A stretch of 7,794 nucleotides of DNA from Nitrospira sp. ST-bin4 (GCA_002083565.1 MSXM01000056.1:30932-38725), one strand, 5' to 3'; counted from the first letter of the stretch, positions 1 through 5,673 are shown. Numbers and translations are program-made. The notes: generated by a model from the letters alone, not told the origin.

Positions 1-725
1 GTTACGTTATCTGTGCCGCCACGGTCGAGGGATTCACCGATGAGACGATCACAGGTTCGAATCGGGTCGCCCTTTCCCGCCTTGAAGATATCTTGGATGT
101 CGTCGTCCTCCATCATCTTGGTGAGTCCGTCTGAACAGAGCAGCAACAGATCATCGGGCTCTAGCGGGTACGACGAAATTGAGGGTTTTAGCGGTCCCGA
201 CATGCCCAGTGCCTGAGTGAGGACATGCCGTTCGGGGTGTGTCCGAGCGGTCTTCGGGGTGAGGATGCCACGATCGAGATATTTTTCAATCAGCGTATGG
301 TCACGCGTGAGCGGTGTGAGTGTTCCTGATCGGAACCTGTAGGCGCGGCTGTCGCCAAGATGGCCGAGATGGGCCGTAAGGACTTCCGTCGTTTCAATGT
401 AGAGCAGCACGATAGTGGTGCCCATGCCTCTGAGCTTGGGTTCGAGCCGGACTCGCCCCAATATTGCGTGGTGCGCCTGCATGATCGCATCGGCTAAGAA
501 TGTCGGAGGAGCGGTTTGTCCTTGCCGGAGCGTGTCGGCTGAGAGCTGAGCCTGCGCGGTAATGCTGGCAATGGCCGCCTGTGCAGCGATTTCTCCGCCT
601 ACGTGGCCACCCATTCCATCCGCAACGGCCCACAGCCCCAGCGGATCGAGTGTGGCAAACGCATCCTGATTCATGGTGCGCACCAAACCAATTTCGCTTC
701 GGCCGATGCCGACCCAGGTGCTCAT
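1..725 (-). CDS. PP2C-family Ser/Thr protein phosphatase (C-terminus cut by window edge)
   Basis: Metal-dependent protein phosphatase of the PPM/PP2C family, expected to be cytoplasmic and to remove phosphate from Ser/Thr in proteins, often opposing Hanks-type kinases. The reading frame is open from the ATG at 725 to the window edge (241 codons). The family motifs appear in order: RTMNQDAF (residues 16-23, metal Asp21), VADGMGGHVGGE (34-45, metal Asp36), GMGTT (100-104), HLGDSRAY (122-129), LLCSDGLT (195-202, metal Asp199) and GGTDNV (236-241, metal Asp239). All metal-binding aspartates are present, so it should be active. Compared with stand-alone bacterial PP2C proteins of about 240-260 residues, only the last strand is probably missing. 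No transmembrane segment is visible. Its start overlaps the stop of the upstream exonuclease gene (ATGA, 722-725), which suggests translational coupling; no clear Shine-Dalgarno is seen. The substrate is unknown. Confidence 0.93.
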   Translation of the reverse strand, partial: MSTWVGIGRSEIGLVRTMNQDAFATLDPLGLWAVADGMGGHVGGEIAAQAAIASITAQAQLSADTLRQGQTAPPTFLADAIMQAHHAILGRVRLEPKLRGMGTTIVLLYIETTEVLTAHLGHLGDSRAYRFRSGTLTPLTRDHTLIEKYLDRGILTPKTARTHPERHVLTQALGMSGPLKPSISSYPLEPDDLLLLCSDGLTKMMEDDDIQDIFKAGKGDPIRTCDRLIGESLDRGGTDNV

Positions 726-1534
726 CGTGAGGATACTCTGTGAATGGTTGGTGGTGTTACGGCGGAGGATGATGAGCCAGGGCCAAATTGTAGCATCATT
801 TCCTTATAGAGCAGCAAGGCGAGAGGCGCAAGGCTTTCCGTATCGGCGGCATTGTAGGCCAGCAAGAGCTTGAGCGCGGCCGGATCTCCCTGCCGCCACT
901 GTGTCCACAATCGCACCGCATCCATCCCATCGAGACCTTGGAGCGCAGATTCCCGTTCGATGCCGAGTTCTCGCTCGAGGTGGTTAAGCCCTCCACGAAG
1001 GCCCAGACGGCGCGCGGCCAAGCAGAGATCAAAGTGGGGCATTTCAAACCGGAGCTGCGGAAAGGCAGTGCGTAAGAAGGGCACATCGAAGACGGTGCCG
1101 AAGAAGGTCACGAGTAGTGTGCAGTGATCGAGTTCGGCTTGCAGCCGATCGGCAGTCAGCGTGTCTCCCTGAACGAGAGCGATCGTCTGTCCGTTTCGAT
1201 GGAGACCAACGACGGTCACGGCGCTTGCCCCGTCATGAGCTGTCAGCCCGGTGGTTTCGATGTCGAGGCAGAGAAGCCCGGAGCGGCAGGTATCATAGAA
1301 GCGCCAATGTTCGCGTCGGTGCAGACGTGAGGCCAGTGCGCGCAGATCGCCTGCTTCATACTCCGATTGTGCGAGGGCGAGTTCGCGATCATACAGCGAT
1401 TTTCTGTCGGGAGAAAGTCCGGCAATGCGGGGCTGATTCAAGAAACTCTGCCAGTCTGTCACCCCCTCTTGCCAGAACCGGCGTTCGGTCGTGGGCCCGA
1501 TTCCTTGTAGGAAGGTGAATGTAGAGGTCAGCAT
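722..1534 (-). CDS. YprB-like ribonuclease H-like (DEDDy) exonuclease domain protein
   Basis: A 270-residue protein of the predicted exonuclease family with an RNase H-like fold (YprB type, Pfam RNase_H_2). Three exonuclease motifs are visible: LDIETTGL (residues 90-97, acidic Asp91 and Glu93), FFGTVFDVPFL (144-154, Asp150) and YNAADTESL (227-235, Tyr227 and Asp231, a Tyr-x3-Asp arrangement as in DEDDy exonucleases). HFDL (167-170) and the GGLNHLERELGIER stretch (181-194) are also typical of this family. The N-terminal segment FLQGIGPTTERRFWQEGV (8-25) resembles a helix-hairpin-helix or short DNA-binding helix pair. Nuclease activity on DNA or RNA is inferred from the fold; the substrate is not known. 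The tail after about residue 250 is Ser/Pro-rich and probably disordered. The start at 1534 has no Shine-Dalgarno; a promoter-like pair just upstream would give a nearly leaderless mRNA. The gene forms a two-gene operon with the PP2C phosphatase. Confidence 0.88.
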   Translation of the reverse strand: MLTSTFTFLQGIGPTTERRFWQEGVTDWQSFLNQPRIAGLSPDRKSLYDRELALAQSEYEAGDLRALASRLHRREHWRFYDTCRSGLLCLDIETTGLTAHDGASAVTVVGLHRNGQTIALVQGDTLTADRLQAELDHCTLLVTFFGTVFDVPFLRTAFPQLRFEMPHFDLCLAARRLGLRGGLNHLERELGIERESALQGLDGMDAVRLWTQWRQGDPAALKLLLAYNAADTESLAPLALLLYKEMMLQFGPGSSSSAVTPPTIHRVSSR

Positions 1535-1542
1535 TGAGGGGG

Positions 1543-1572
1543 ATTGTAGCCTTGATTTCGCGCAGGAGACAA
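1543..1572 (-). promoter_or_regulatory. Putative promoter of the exonuclease-phosphatase operon (leaderless type)
   Basis: Reading the minus strand, TTGTCT (1572-1567) is followed after 18 bases by TACAAT (1548-1543), five of six matches to the sigma-70 -10 box. Transcription would begin at about 1536, within two or three bases of the ATG at 1534, which fits the absence of a ribosome binding site. The boxes overlap the opposing candidate promoter, so the two could compete. Pattern-based only. Confidence 0.4.
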
Positions 1573-1580
1573 GCTAGAGT
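1552..1580 (+). promoter_or_regulatory. Putative promoter of the cyclophilin-DUF507-Bcp operon
   Basis: TTGATT (1552-1557) and TAGAGT (1575-1580) are separated by 17 bases, each matching four of six consensus positions. The predicted start near 1587 leaves a leader of about 50 bases before the ATG at 1640. A perfect 10-base palindrome, GCCCGCGGGC (1597-1606), lies in that leader just downstream of the predicted start and could be an operator, though GC-rich palindromes also arise by chance. Confidence 0.33.
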
Positions 1581-1639
1581 TCGCACGTGTATGAGCTGCC
1601 CGCGGGCGCGATGTTCGGTTCACGATTTGTATCAATGCC

Positions 1640-2023
1640 ATGACCCAGTTGCCGAAACGTATTCGTATCACGGTCGGAGGCGTTCGACTCGAAGCGGAAC
1701 TGAAGGGGACAAAAACGGCAGCGGCGGTCTATGCGGCGCTTCCGGTTCAGGCGCCGATCAATGCCTGGGGAGAAGAGTTCTACTTCAAAATTTCCGGCGT
1801 CACCGATTATCGGGAAACCGCGACGAATAAAGTGCAAGTCGGCGATATTGCGTACTGGGGAGCCGGTCAGGTGTTGGCGATCTTTTTCGGAAGAACGCCG
1901 ATGAGCATGGGAAGCGATCCGGTTCCGGCAGATCGAGTCAATGTGGTTGGACGGATCTTAGGGGATGCGACGCAACTGCGCCGGGTCATGGAGGCCGCTA
2001 CGATCACGGTTGAGCAGGGGTAG
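1640..2023 (+). CDS. Cyclophilin-like domain protein (TM1367 / Cyclophil_like family)
   Basis: A 127-residue cytoplasmic protein of the small bacterial cyclophilin-like fold family (Pfam Cyclophil_like, typified by Thermotoga TM1367). The diagnostic stretch is GDIAYWGAGQVLAIFFGRTP (residues 68-87), together with the N-terminal strand RIRITVGGVRLEAEL (7-21) and the AAVYAALPVQAPINAWGEEFYF region (28-49). Family members have the cyclophilin beta-barrel, but peptidyl-prolyl isomerase activity is not established, so no enzymatic role is claimed. The length matches the family. No signal peptide is visible. The ATG at 1640 follows a poor ribosome binding site. It is the first gene of an apparent five-gene run; the next gene begins five bases after its stop. 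Confidence 0.85.
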   Translation: MTQLPKRIRITVGGVRLEAELKGTKTAAAVYAALPVQAPINAWGEEFYFKISGVTDYRETATNKVQVGDIAYWGAGQVLAIFFGRTPMSMGSDPVPADRVNVVGRILGDATQLRRVMEAATITVEQG

Positions 2024-2028
2024 GTATC

Positions 2029-2310
2029 GTGCGTTTGTCGAAAGAACGTGTGCGGCATATCGCTGAGAGTGTGGCGGGACGTCTTGAGCAGGAGGGGCAC
2101 ATCAATCTGGTCGGCGACCGGAAGGCGTTCATCGATGCGCTGAACCGTGTCATGACGGAGGATCTCTCCCTGGAAGATCGAGTGAATGCGGAAGTGCGGC
2201 AGATGCTCACCGTCTACGAAAAAGAGATTGAACAGGGCCAGGTCGATTACCAGAAGATGTTCCAGATGGTGAAGCAGAAACTGGTTCGTGAACGGGGCCT
2301 CATCTTGTGA
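2029..2310 (+). CDS. DUF507 family protein, first copy (GTG start)
   Basis: A 93-residue protein of the DUF507 family (PF04368), whose function is unknown. The visible family pattern is an N-terminal LSKERVRHIAE, then INLVGDRKAFIDALNRVMTEDL (residues 25-46) and an EVRQMLTVYEKEIEQG segment (55-70). It is predicted to be almost wholly alpha-helical and highly charged, soluble, with no signal peptide. The GTG start at 2029 is preceded by a purine-rich AGGGGTAGG that overlaps the end of the cyclophilin-like gene and can act as ribosome binding site. It shares its layout with the gene at 2388-2660, so the two look like paralogues from an old duplication. The genes lie in the same operon, which is a common arrangement for this family. 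No function is assigned. Confidence 0.87.
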   Translation: MRLSKERVRHIAESVAGRLEQEGHINLVGDRKAFIDALNRVMTEDLSLEDRVNAEVRQMLTVYEKEIEQGQVDYQKMFQMVKQKLVRERGLIL

Positions 2311-2343
2311 AAATGTGAGGAGTCGTATAGCGGTGTGGCAACT

Positions 2344-2380
2344 CTCACGCGCCTCACCCCTCACGCCGTACCCCTTACTA
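2344..2380 (+). repeat. Heptamer-word tract between the two DUF507 genes
   Basis: The 77-base gap between the DUF507 genes contains CTCACGC at 2344-2350, then CTCACCC (2353-2359) directly followed by CTCACGC (2360-2366), then degenerate 7-base words CGTACCC (2367-2373) and CTTACTA (2374-2380). It is the same kind of 7-base wording seen in the other intergenic regions of this window. Function unknown. Confidence 0.6.
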
Positions 2381-2387
2381 GTATTGT

Positions 2388-2660
2388 ATGTTGAGCGAAG
2401 ACAAGATCAGCCATCTCTCCCACGTCATTGTAAATGAGGTCAAGCGCCATGCGGGCGTGAAGGTGACGGGGGACGAAGAGCGGGTGTTGAAAGCGGTTAA
2501 GCGCGTGTTGGCCGACGAATTGGCACAGGAAGGCGAGATCGATCGAAAGGTTCGAGCCAAATTGGCCACCTATTCCCGCGGCATCGTGGAAGGAAGTACG
2601 GAGTGGGACGTGCTCTACCGCAAAACATTCGAAGAAGAAACACGGAAGCAGGTGAAGTGA
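2388..2660 (+). CDS. DUF507 family protein, second copy
   Basis: A 90-residue DUF507 protein with the layout MLSEDKISHLSHVIVNEV at the N-terminus, VKVTGDEERVLKAVKRVL (residues 24-41) and VRAKLATYSRGIVEGSTEWD (55-74). The C-terminal part (EGSTEWDVLYRKTFEEE) is the more typical DUF507 ending, whereas the upstream copy has diverged there. The protein is helical, charged and soluble. No Shine-Dalgarno precedes the ATG at 2388; the next in-frame codon, TTG at 2391, is not better placed. The preceding gap holds a heptamer-word tract rather than an obvious promoter. Its stop is 10 bases before the lipoprotein gene, consistent with cotranscription. Function is unknown. Confidence 0.87.
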   Translation: MLSEDKISHLSHVIVNEVKRHAGVKVTGDEERVLKAVKRVLADELAQEGEIDRKVRAKLATYSRGIVEGSTEWDVLYRKTFEEETRKQVK

Positions 2661-2670
2661 GGAACGGGCG

Positions 2671-3132
2671 ATGGTGATGGGAATGCAGATAAGACAACTC
2701 ATGATCCTCGGCATGATCCTGGTGCTTGTCGGAACGACTGCCTGTTCCTCGAAGCGTAAACCGCTGGTCCCGCTGTCGCTGACTGAAACCGATGCAAAAC
2801 CCCAGGCGATGGTATTGACGGAGCAGGGGACGCAAGCCTATCAGACGAAACAGTTTGAGGATGCCAAGAAATACTTTCAACAGGCAGTGGCGGTCGTGCC
2901 TCAGTCCGGTCAGGCCCATTACAATTTTGCGCTGGCGTTGAACGCGCTCGGCGATGCGGAAGCGGCACGGCAGCATTTTCTCGAGGCGGCGAATTTGGCG
3001 CCCGGCGACCAGATCATTTGGGATTCTCCCGCGTTGGCGCCGTACGGCGATCCTGATACGAGGAAGCGCACGAAAGACCGTCCCTATGGAACAGAACGGC
3101 CCACCTTCGGCAATATGCCGCGACAAAAATAA
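2671..3132 (+). CDS. TPR-repeat lipoprotein
   Basis: A 153-residue probable lipoprotein with two tetratricopeptide repeats. The N-terminus has a hydrophobic segment (residues 8-20) ending in VGTTAC, with Cys25 as the likely lipidated residue; Thr at -3 is unusual for a lipobox. Ser follows the Cys, which in Gram-negative sorting rules favours the outer membrane. The TPR region runs from about residue 48 to 115 (AYQTKQFEDAKKYFQQAV, then AHYNFALALNALGDAEAARQ). The C-terminal 35 residues are Pro/Arg/Lys-rich and probably unstructured. TPRs imply a protein-binding scaffold, but the partner is unknown. ATG at 2671 has GAGG (2659-2662) at suitable spacing; internal ATGs at 2677 and 2683 are alternatives. 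Bcp starts nine bases after its stop. Confidence 0.85.
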   Translation: MVMGMQIRQLMILGMILVLVGTTACSSKRKPLVPLSLTETDAKPQAMVLTEQGTQAYQTKQFEDAKKYFQQAVAVVPQSGQAHYNFALALNALGDAEAARQHFLEAANLAPGDQIIWDSPALAPYGDPDTRKRTKDRPYGTERPTFGNMPRQK

Positions 3133-3141
3133 GGAAAACAC

Positions 3142-3609
3142 ATGTCTAAAGACATTGCAGTGGGCCAAGCAGCACCTGAACTGTCCATTCCGGACCAACA
3201 TGGCAAAACGGTGACCCTGAAGAGTTTCAAGGGCAAGCAGATCGTGCTGTATTTCTATCCGAAAGACGATACGCCGGGTTGCACCAAGGAGTCCTGCGAC
3301 TTTCGTGACGTCGAATCGCAGATTTTGCGGGCAGGCGGCCTGATCGTGGGGGTGAGTCTCGACGGCAAGGAATCGCACCAGAAATTTATCAAGAAGTTCG
3401 GCCTGCCGTTTCCGCTCTTAAGCGACGAGGATGCCGCCATTTCCAAGGCGTATGGGGTGTATAAAGAGAAAAGCATGTACGGCCGGAAGTATTGGGGCAT
3501 CGAGCGCAGCACGTTTATCATTGATGCGGACGGGAAAGTCAAAGCGATCTTCCGCAAGGTGAAGGTCGACGGGCATGCCGACGAGGTGTTGACGGCGTTG
3601 AAGGCCTAA
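3142..3609 (+). CDS. bcp: Thioredoxin-dependent thiol peroxidase, Bcp/PrxQ type
   Basis: An atypical two-cysteine peroxiredoxin that reduces hydrogen peroxide and organic hydroperoxides, normally recycled by thioredoxin in the cytoplasm. The active-site stretch YFYPKDDTPGCTKESCDFRD (residues 37-56) carries peroxidatic Cys47 with Thr44 and Pro45 of the PxxxTxxC motif, and resolving Cys52 five residues later, the PrxQ arrangement. Arg122 in ERSTFIID is the conserved active-site arginine. At 155 residues it is full length, and no signal peptide is seen. A clear ribosome binding site, AAGGA (about 3131-3135), overlaps the stop of the lipoprotein gene, so the two are probably translated from one mRNA. 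The family assignment is secure; why it sits with the DUF507 genes is not known. Confidence 0.96.
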   Translation: MSKDIAVGQAAPELSIPDQHGKTVTLKSFKGKQIVLYFYPKDDTPGCTKESCDFRDVESQILRAGGLIVGVSLDGKESHQKFIKKFGLPFPLLSDEDAAISKAYGVYKEKSMYGRKYWGIERSTFIIDADGKVKAIFRKVKVDGHADEVLTALKA

Positions 3610-3618
3610 TTCGCGTCT

Positions 3619-3646
3619 TTCGTGAAGCGTATCTCGCATCTCGCAA
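3619..3646 (+). repeat. Heptamer-word tract downstream of bcp
   Basis: Four consecutive 7-base words, the last two being CTCGCAT (3633-3639) and CTCGCAA (3640-3646). Bases 3620-3636 match 4672-4688 at 16 of 17 positions, so the wording recurs about 1 kb away. The rest of the gap to 3722 shows no hairpin terminator and no convincing promoter. Confidence 0.6.
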
Positions 3647-3722
3647 TATAAGATGGGACCTATTCTCGTTCTCTTCTGCGATTCACAAGGGACGCGCATC
3701 CACATTAGTGCTCAACACACCA

Positions 3723-3742
3723 TCATGAATCACGCGGGTTAA
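3723..3742 (+). repeat. Solitary end of the intergenic repeat family
   Basis: TCATGAATCACGCGGGTTAA matches the 20-base right end of the element at 7394-7413 in 17 of 20 positions and also resembles the end at 4944-4963. No partner end is visible upstream in 3610-3722, so it is either a remnant or a degenerate copy. It finishes one base before the candidate ATG at 3744. Confidence 0.55.
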
Positions 3743-3743
3743 C

Positions 3744-4622
3744 ATGGCCGTGAGGCCCATGACCACTCGCTTCCGCAATATCGCAACCCTCTGTTCCATT
3801 CTTCTCATCATATTTGTATCGGCGCGCCCCTGTGACGCGGCGGAGAAGATTGTCGCCACGATTCAGGTCAAGGACGCCCTCACGGTTCCAGGCCAGCCGG
3901 CATCCATTGAAGCGAAAATCGACACGACGGGTGCAGTGAGAAATGTGGGCCTGGGCGGGGAACCGTTGGAGTTAGTCGTCGATGGAAAGGTTGCCGCGAC
4001 GGCGACGACCGGCGCAGACGGTCGGGCGTCGTTTACCTACAGCACGAAGACGGTGGGGGCCCTGCCGATTCAGGTTCGACTCGGCGCCAGTACACGAGTC
4101 CTGCCGGCGACAGGAGAGGCGAATCTCGCGGTATGGGAACGGCGCAATCCGATCCTGGCCATCGACATGGCCTCCCTGATCGAGAGAGTCCACGTCGATG
4201 CTTCACCTCCAGGCAGCGGGCCTCAGAAAAATCTCGAGCAAAAGCCAATGCCCGATGCGGCAGCAGAGATCGGGAAACTCACCCAGTTCTATTACAAGGT
4301 CATCTATATCGTGCCATCGACCGGATCGGACGGGTTCCTGGCCGGTACGCAGGCGCGAGTATGGTTGAAGACCCATCACTTTCTATCCGGGTACATACTA
4401 GTGCTCCCTCCAGGCAACGAGGCCTTGGGGACAAAGATCGATGAACTCCGCGCGTCGGGCTGGAATTCGATCAAAGTCGGGATTGGCCGGACAAAGGTAT
4501 TTGCCGAGGCATTTCTGCAGAGGCGCATTGACGCGGTGATCCTCCCTGAGCCCCCCAAAAGCGAGATCCCACGCAAGGCGAAAACGGCAAAGGAGTGGAA
4601 GGAGATCAGAAAGAAACTGTAA
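3744..4622 (+). CDS. Exported Ig-like plus degenerate HAD-like (APP1/LNS2-type) domain protein
   Basis: A 292-residue protein with a signal peptide (hydrophobic residues 13-27; likely cleavage near CDA-AEK, 30-34). Residues about 36-118 look like an Ig-like beta-sandwich (VPGQPASIEAKID, GEPLELVVDGKVAATATTGADGRASFTY). Residues about 136-270 follow the order of an APP1/LNS2-type HAD domain: ILAIDMASLIE (137-147) in place of the DxDxT motif, KVIYIVPS (185-192) in place of motif II, TQARVWLKTHHFLSGYIL (202-219), and KVGIGRTKVFAEAFLQRRID (244-263) in place of the GD-x-x-x-D motif. Asp141 is kept, but the second Asp of DxD is Ala143, the motif II Ser/Thr is Val190, and the two motif IV acids are Arg249 and Phe253. 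Phosphatase activity is therefore unlikely; a binding or structural role in the envelope is inferred. The basic C-terminus (RKAKTAKEWKEIRKKL) may bind acidic partners. ATG at 3744 lacks a ribosome binding site; ATG at 3759, with GAGG at 3752-3755, gives a typical signal peptide and is a real alternative. Confidence 0.8.
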   Translation: MAVRPMTTRFRNIATLCSILLIIFVSARPCDAAEKIVATIQVKDALTVPGQPASIEAKIDTTGAVRNVGLGGEPLELVVDGKVAATATTGADGRASFTYSTKTVGALPIQVRLGASTRVLPATGEANLAVWERRNPILAIDMASLIERVHVDASPPGSGPQKNLEQKPMPDAAAEIGKLTQFYYKVIYIVPSTGSDGFLAGTQARVWLKTHHFLSGYILVLPPGNEALGTKIDELRASGWNSIKVGIGRTKVFAEAFLQRRIDAVILPEPPKSEIPRKAKTAKEWKEIRKKL

Positions 4623-4670
4623 CCGTATGATTCATGGCGGTTCGTCGCGATATCGCTCTAATAATCTTGC

Positions 4671-4828
4671 CTCGTGAAGCGTACCTCGTTAGGGAGAAGA
4701 GCGTATAGCTGAGGGCGTATAGCATGAGACTGAGCCGGAAAGTTTTGAGTGATGAGTTGTAAGTATTGAGTTGTATCTGATCACTCACAACTCCGCATTG
4801 CTAGCGCCATAAGCCATACGCCATAGGC
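4671..4828 (+). repeat. Degenerate heptamer-word region inside element copy A
   Basis: Words recur at spacings of 7 or 14: CTCGTGA (4671) and CTCGTTA (4685); GCGTATAGC (4701-4709) and again (4715-4723); GAGTTGTA (4754-4761) and again (4768-4775); GCCATA at 4806, 4813 and 4820. GAGTGAT (4747-4753) and GAGTTGT (4754-4760) reappear as inverse complements at 4780-4786 and 4787-4793 but in swapped order, as if whole words had been rearranged. No coding potential on either strand. Confidence 0.65.
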
Positions 4829-4856
4829 TCTTTCCGTCGACCACGCTTCACAATTC

Positions 4857-4883
4857 GACAGGCTCACGGTCCTGAGCAGAGTC
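4857..4883. repeat. Small interrupted palindrome in element copy A
   Basis: GCTCA (4862-4866) pairs with TGAGC (4873-4877) around a six-base loop, and outside it GAC (4857-4859) faces GTC (4881-4883). It may be a dispersed repetitive extragenic palindrome or contribute to transcription termination between the convergent genes, but it has no following T-run on either strand. Confidence 0.4.
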
Positions 4884-4965
4884 AGGGACGAGATACGAGC
4901 GACGAAGACCACAGTAGCGAATCCACGATCGCAGTAGATACGTTCATGAATCATGCGGAGTAGAG

Positions 4966-5334
4966 CTACGGTCTGCGCAATGCGGCCGCCAACGATTGGA
5001 ACAATGGGAGGTAACCGGAGAGTCGGCGATAGACGGTTCTGGCGAGAGCTTCGTCGTACGTGTGCGCGGTGCGATTACGGTCTTCGACCATGGCCAGCCA
5101 TCCGGCTTCTTCACTGATCCAGCTATTCTTGTAGGCCAGTTTGAAACAGCCTTTCGGCGATTGGCAGTCAAGTCCTTCTGTCCGCGCCCGTTCTTGGATC
5201 ACTTTCCATGCGAGTTCAAAGCAAAATTCAAAGCGCTGAATGGCAGCGTCGCGGGAGAGATCTGTCTCCGGAGCCGTCAGCGCGTCGCCAAGTCTGGCGA
5301 TAGCCTGGGTGAAACTGTCCTGCCTGGTGGTCAT
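4966..5334 (-). CDS. HEPN-fold protein of the HI0074 / NTase substrate-binding family (putative toxin)
   Basis: A 122-residue all-helical protein of the nucleotidyltransferase substrate-binding family (HI0074 type, HEPN superfamily). Visible marks are RFEFCFELAWKVIQE (residues 34-48), the YKNSWISEEAGWLAMVEDRN region (68-87) and RNRTAHTY (86-93), which fits the R-x4-H-x-Y motif with Arg86, His91 and Tyr93. In HepT toxins this motif forms the RNase site, and the Tyr is the residue AMPylated by the partner MNT enzyme. The start overlaps the stop of the MNT gene (ATGA, 5331-5334), so the two are coupled. By homology it may be a ribonuclease toxin neutralised by its partner, but HI0074-type members have also been described simply as substrate-binding partners. 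The stop lies three bases from the end of repeat element copy A. Confidence 0.9.
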   Translation of the reverse strand: MTTRQDSFTQAIARLGDALTAPETDLSRDAAIQRFEFCFELAWKVIQERARTEGLDCQSPKGCFKLAYKNSWISEEAGWLAMVEDRNRTAHTYDEALARTVYRRLSGYLPLFQSLAAALRRP

Positions 5335-5639
5335 AGGAACATTCCGTGGCGGAGTATTTCTTCCCTGAATGGTTCGCTGACAGTATGCAGATCGATAAGA
5401 TCGATTTCATGAAGGGTCGCAATGTCATCGATCGCCTCCTGCAGTACGGCCATCTGCTGGAGGGGAATCTCATCTGCGGCGGAGATGGCGATGTCGATAT
5501 CGGCATGGGGTCTGGCGGTGCCTTTCGGCCATGATCCGAACCAGACGACTGTGATGCCGTGGCCGAGAATGTGTCTGGCCAATCGTGCGACCTCTTCCGC
5601 AATCAGTTTCGGCCTGAGCATGAGGGCTTGTTGAAGCAT
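5331..5639 (-). CDS. MNT-type minimal nucleotidyltransferase (HI0073-like, putative antitoxin)
   Basis: A 102-residue stand-alone nucleotidyltransferase domain. The catalytic signature GSWPKGTARPHADIDIAI (residues 35-52) fits GS-x10-D-x-D with Gly35, Ser36, Asp47 and Asp49; the third acid is probably Asp80 or Asp83 in HEIDLIDL. The complete active site suggests it can transfer a nucleotide, most likely AMP to the HEPN partner as in MntA/HepT systems. This is known for related families and inferred here. It is the first gene of a two-gene operon and overlaps the HEPN gene by four bases. The ATG at 5639 lacks a Shine-Dalgarno, but promoter-like boxes directly upstream suggest a leaderless mRNA. 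An internal ATG at residue 7 is a less likely start. Confidence 0.9.
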   Translation of the reverse strand: MLQQALMLRPKLIAEEVARLARHILGHGITVVWFGSWPKGTARPHADIDIAISAADEIPLQQMAVLQEAIDDIATLHEIDLIDLHTVSEPFREEILRHGMFL

Positions 5640-5645
5640 GGGTTC

Positions 5646-5673
5646 AGTGTACTGGTTCTCGCGGCGAAGTCAA
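5646..5673 (-). promoter_or_regulatory. Putative promoter of the MNT-HEPN pair (leaderless type)
   Basis: On the minus strand TTGACT (5673-5668, five of six matches to the -35 consensus) is followed after 16 bases by TACACT (5651-5646, four of six). Transcription would start at about 5640-5638, on or next to the ATG at 5639, which agrees with the lack of a ribosome binding site. Confidence 0.5.

Larger units (their letters stand above)
4620..4963 (-). mobile_element. Intergenic repeat element, copy A (344 bases), MITE-like
   Basis: The left end (4620-4655), read on the minus strand, matches the right end of copy B (7375-7408) at about 30 of 34 positions, including a shared ATCGCGACGAACCG-type core (TTTCGCGACGAACCG in B). 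The right end (4944-4963, TCATGAATCATGCGGAGTAG) with its inner flank matches the left end of copy B in inverted form at about 26 of 33 positions. Thus both distinct ends are conserved and the copy is inverted relative to B. The outer 18-20 bases also form imperfect terminal inverted repeats of each other. The interior is unrelated to that of B and holds heptamer words and a hairpin. No open reading frame of substance, transposase or clear target duplication is visible. Confidence 0.65.

Noticed and set aside
2497..3378. 293-codon minus-strand frame under the lipoprotein and bcp genes
   Set aside because: It is the antisense shadow of three well-supported plus-strand genes and has an Arg-rich composition without domain motifs.
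4671..4828. CRISPR array, because of the repeated words
   Set aside because: The repeated units are only 6-9 bases, degenerate and at spacings of 7-14, with no spacers and no cas genes.
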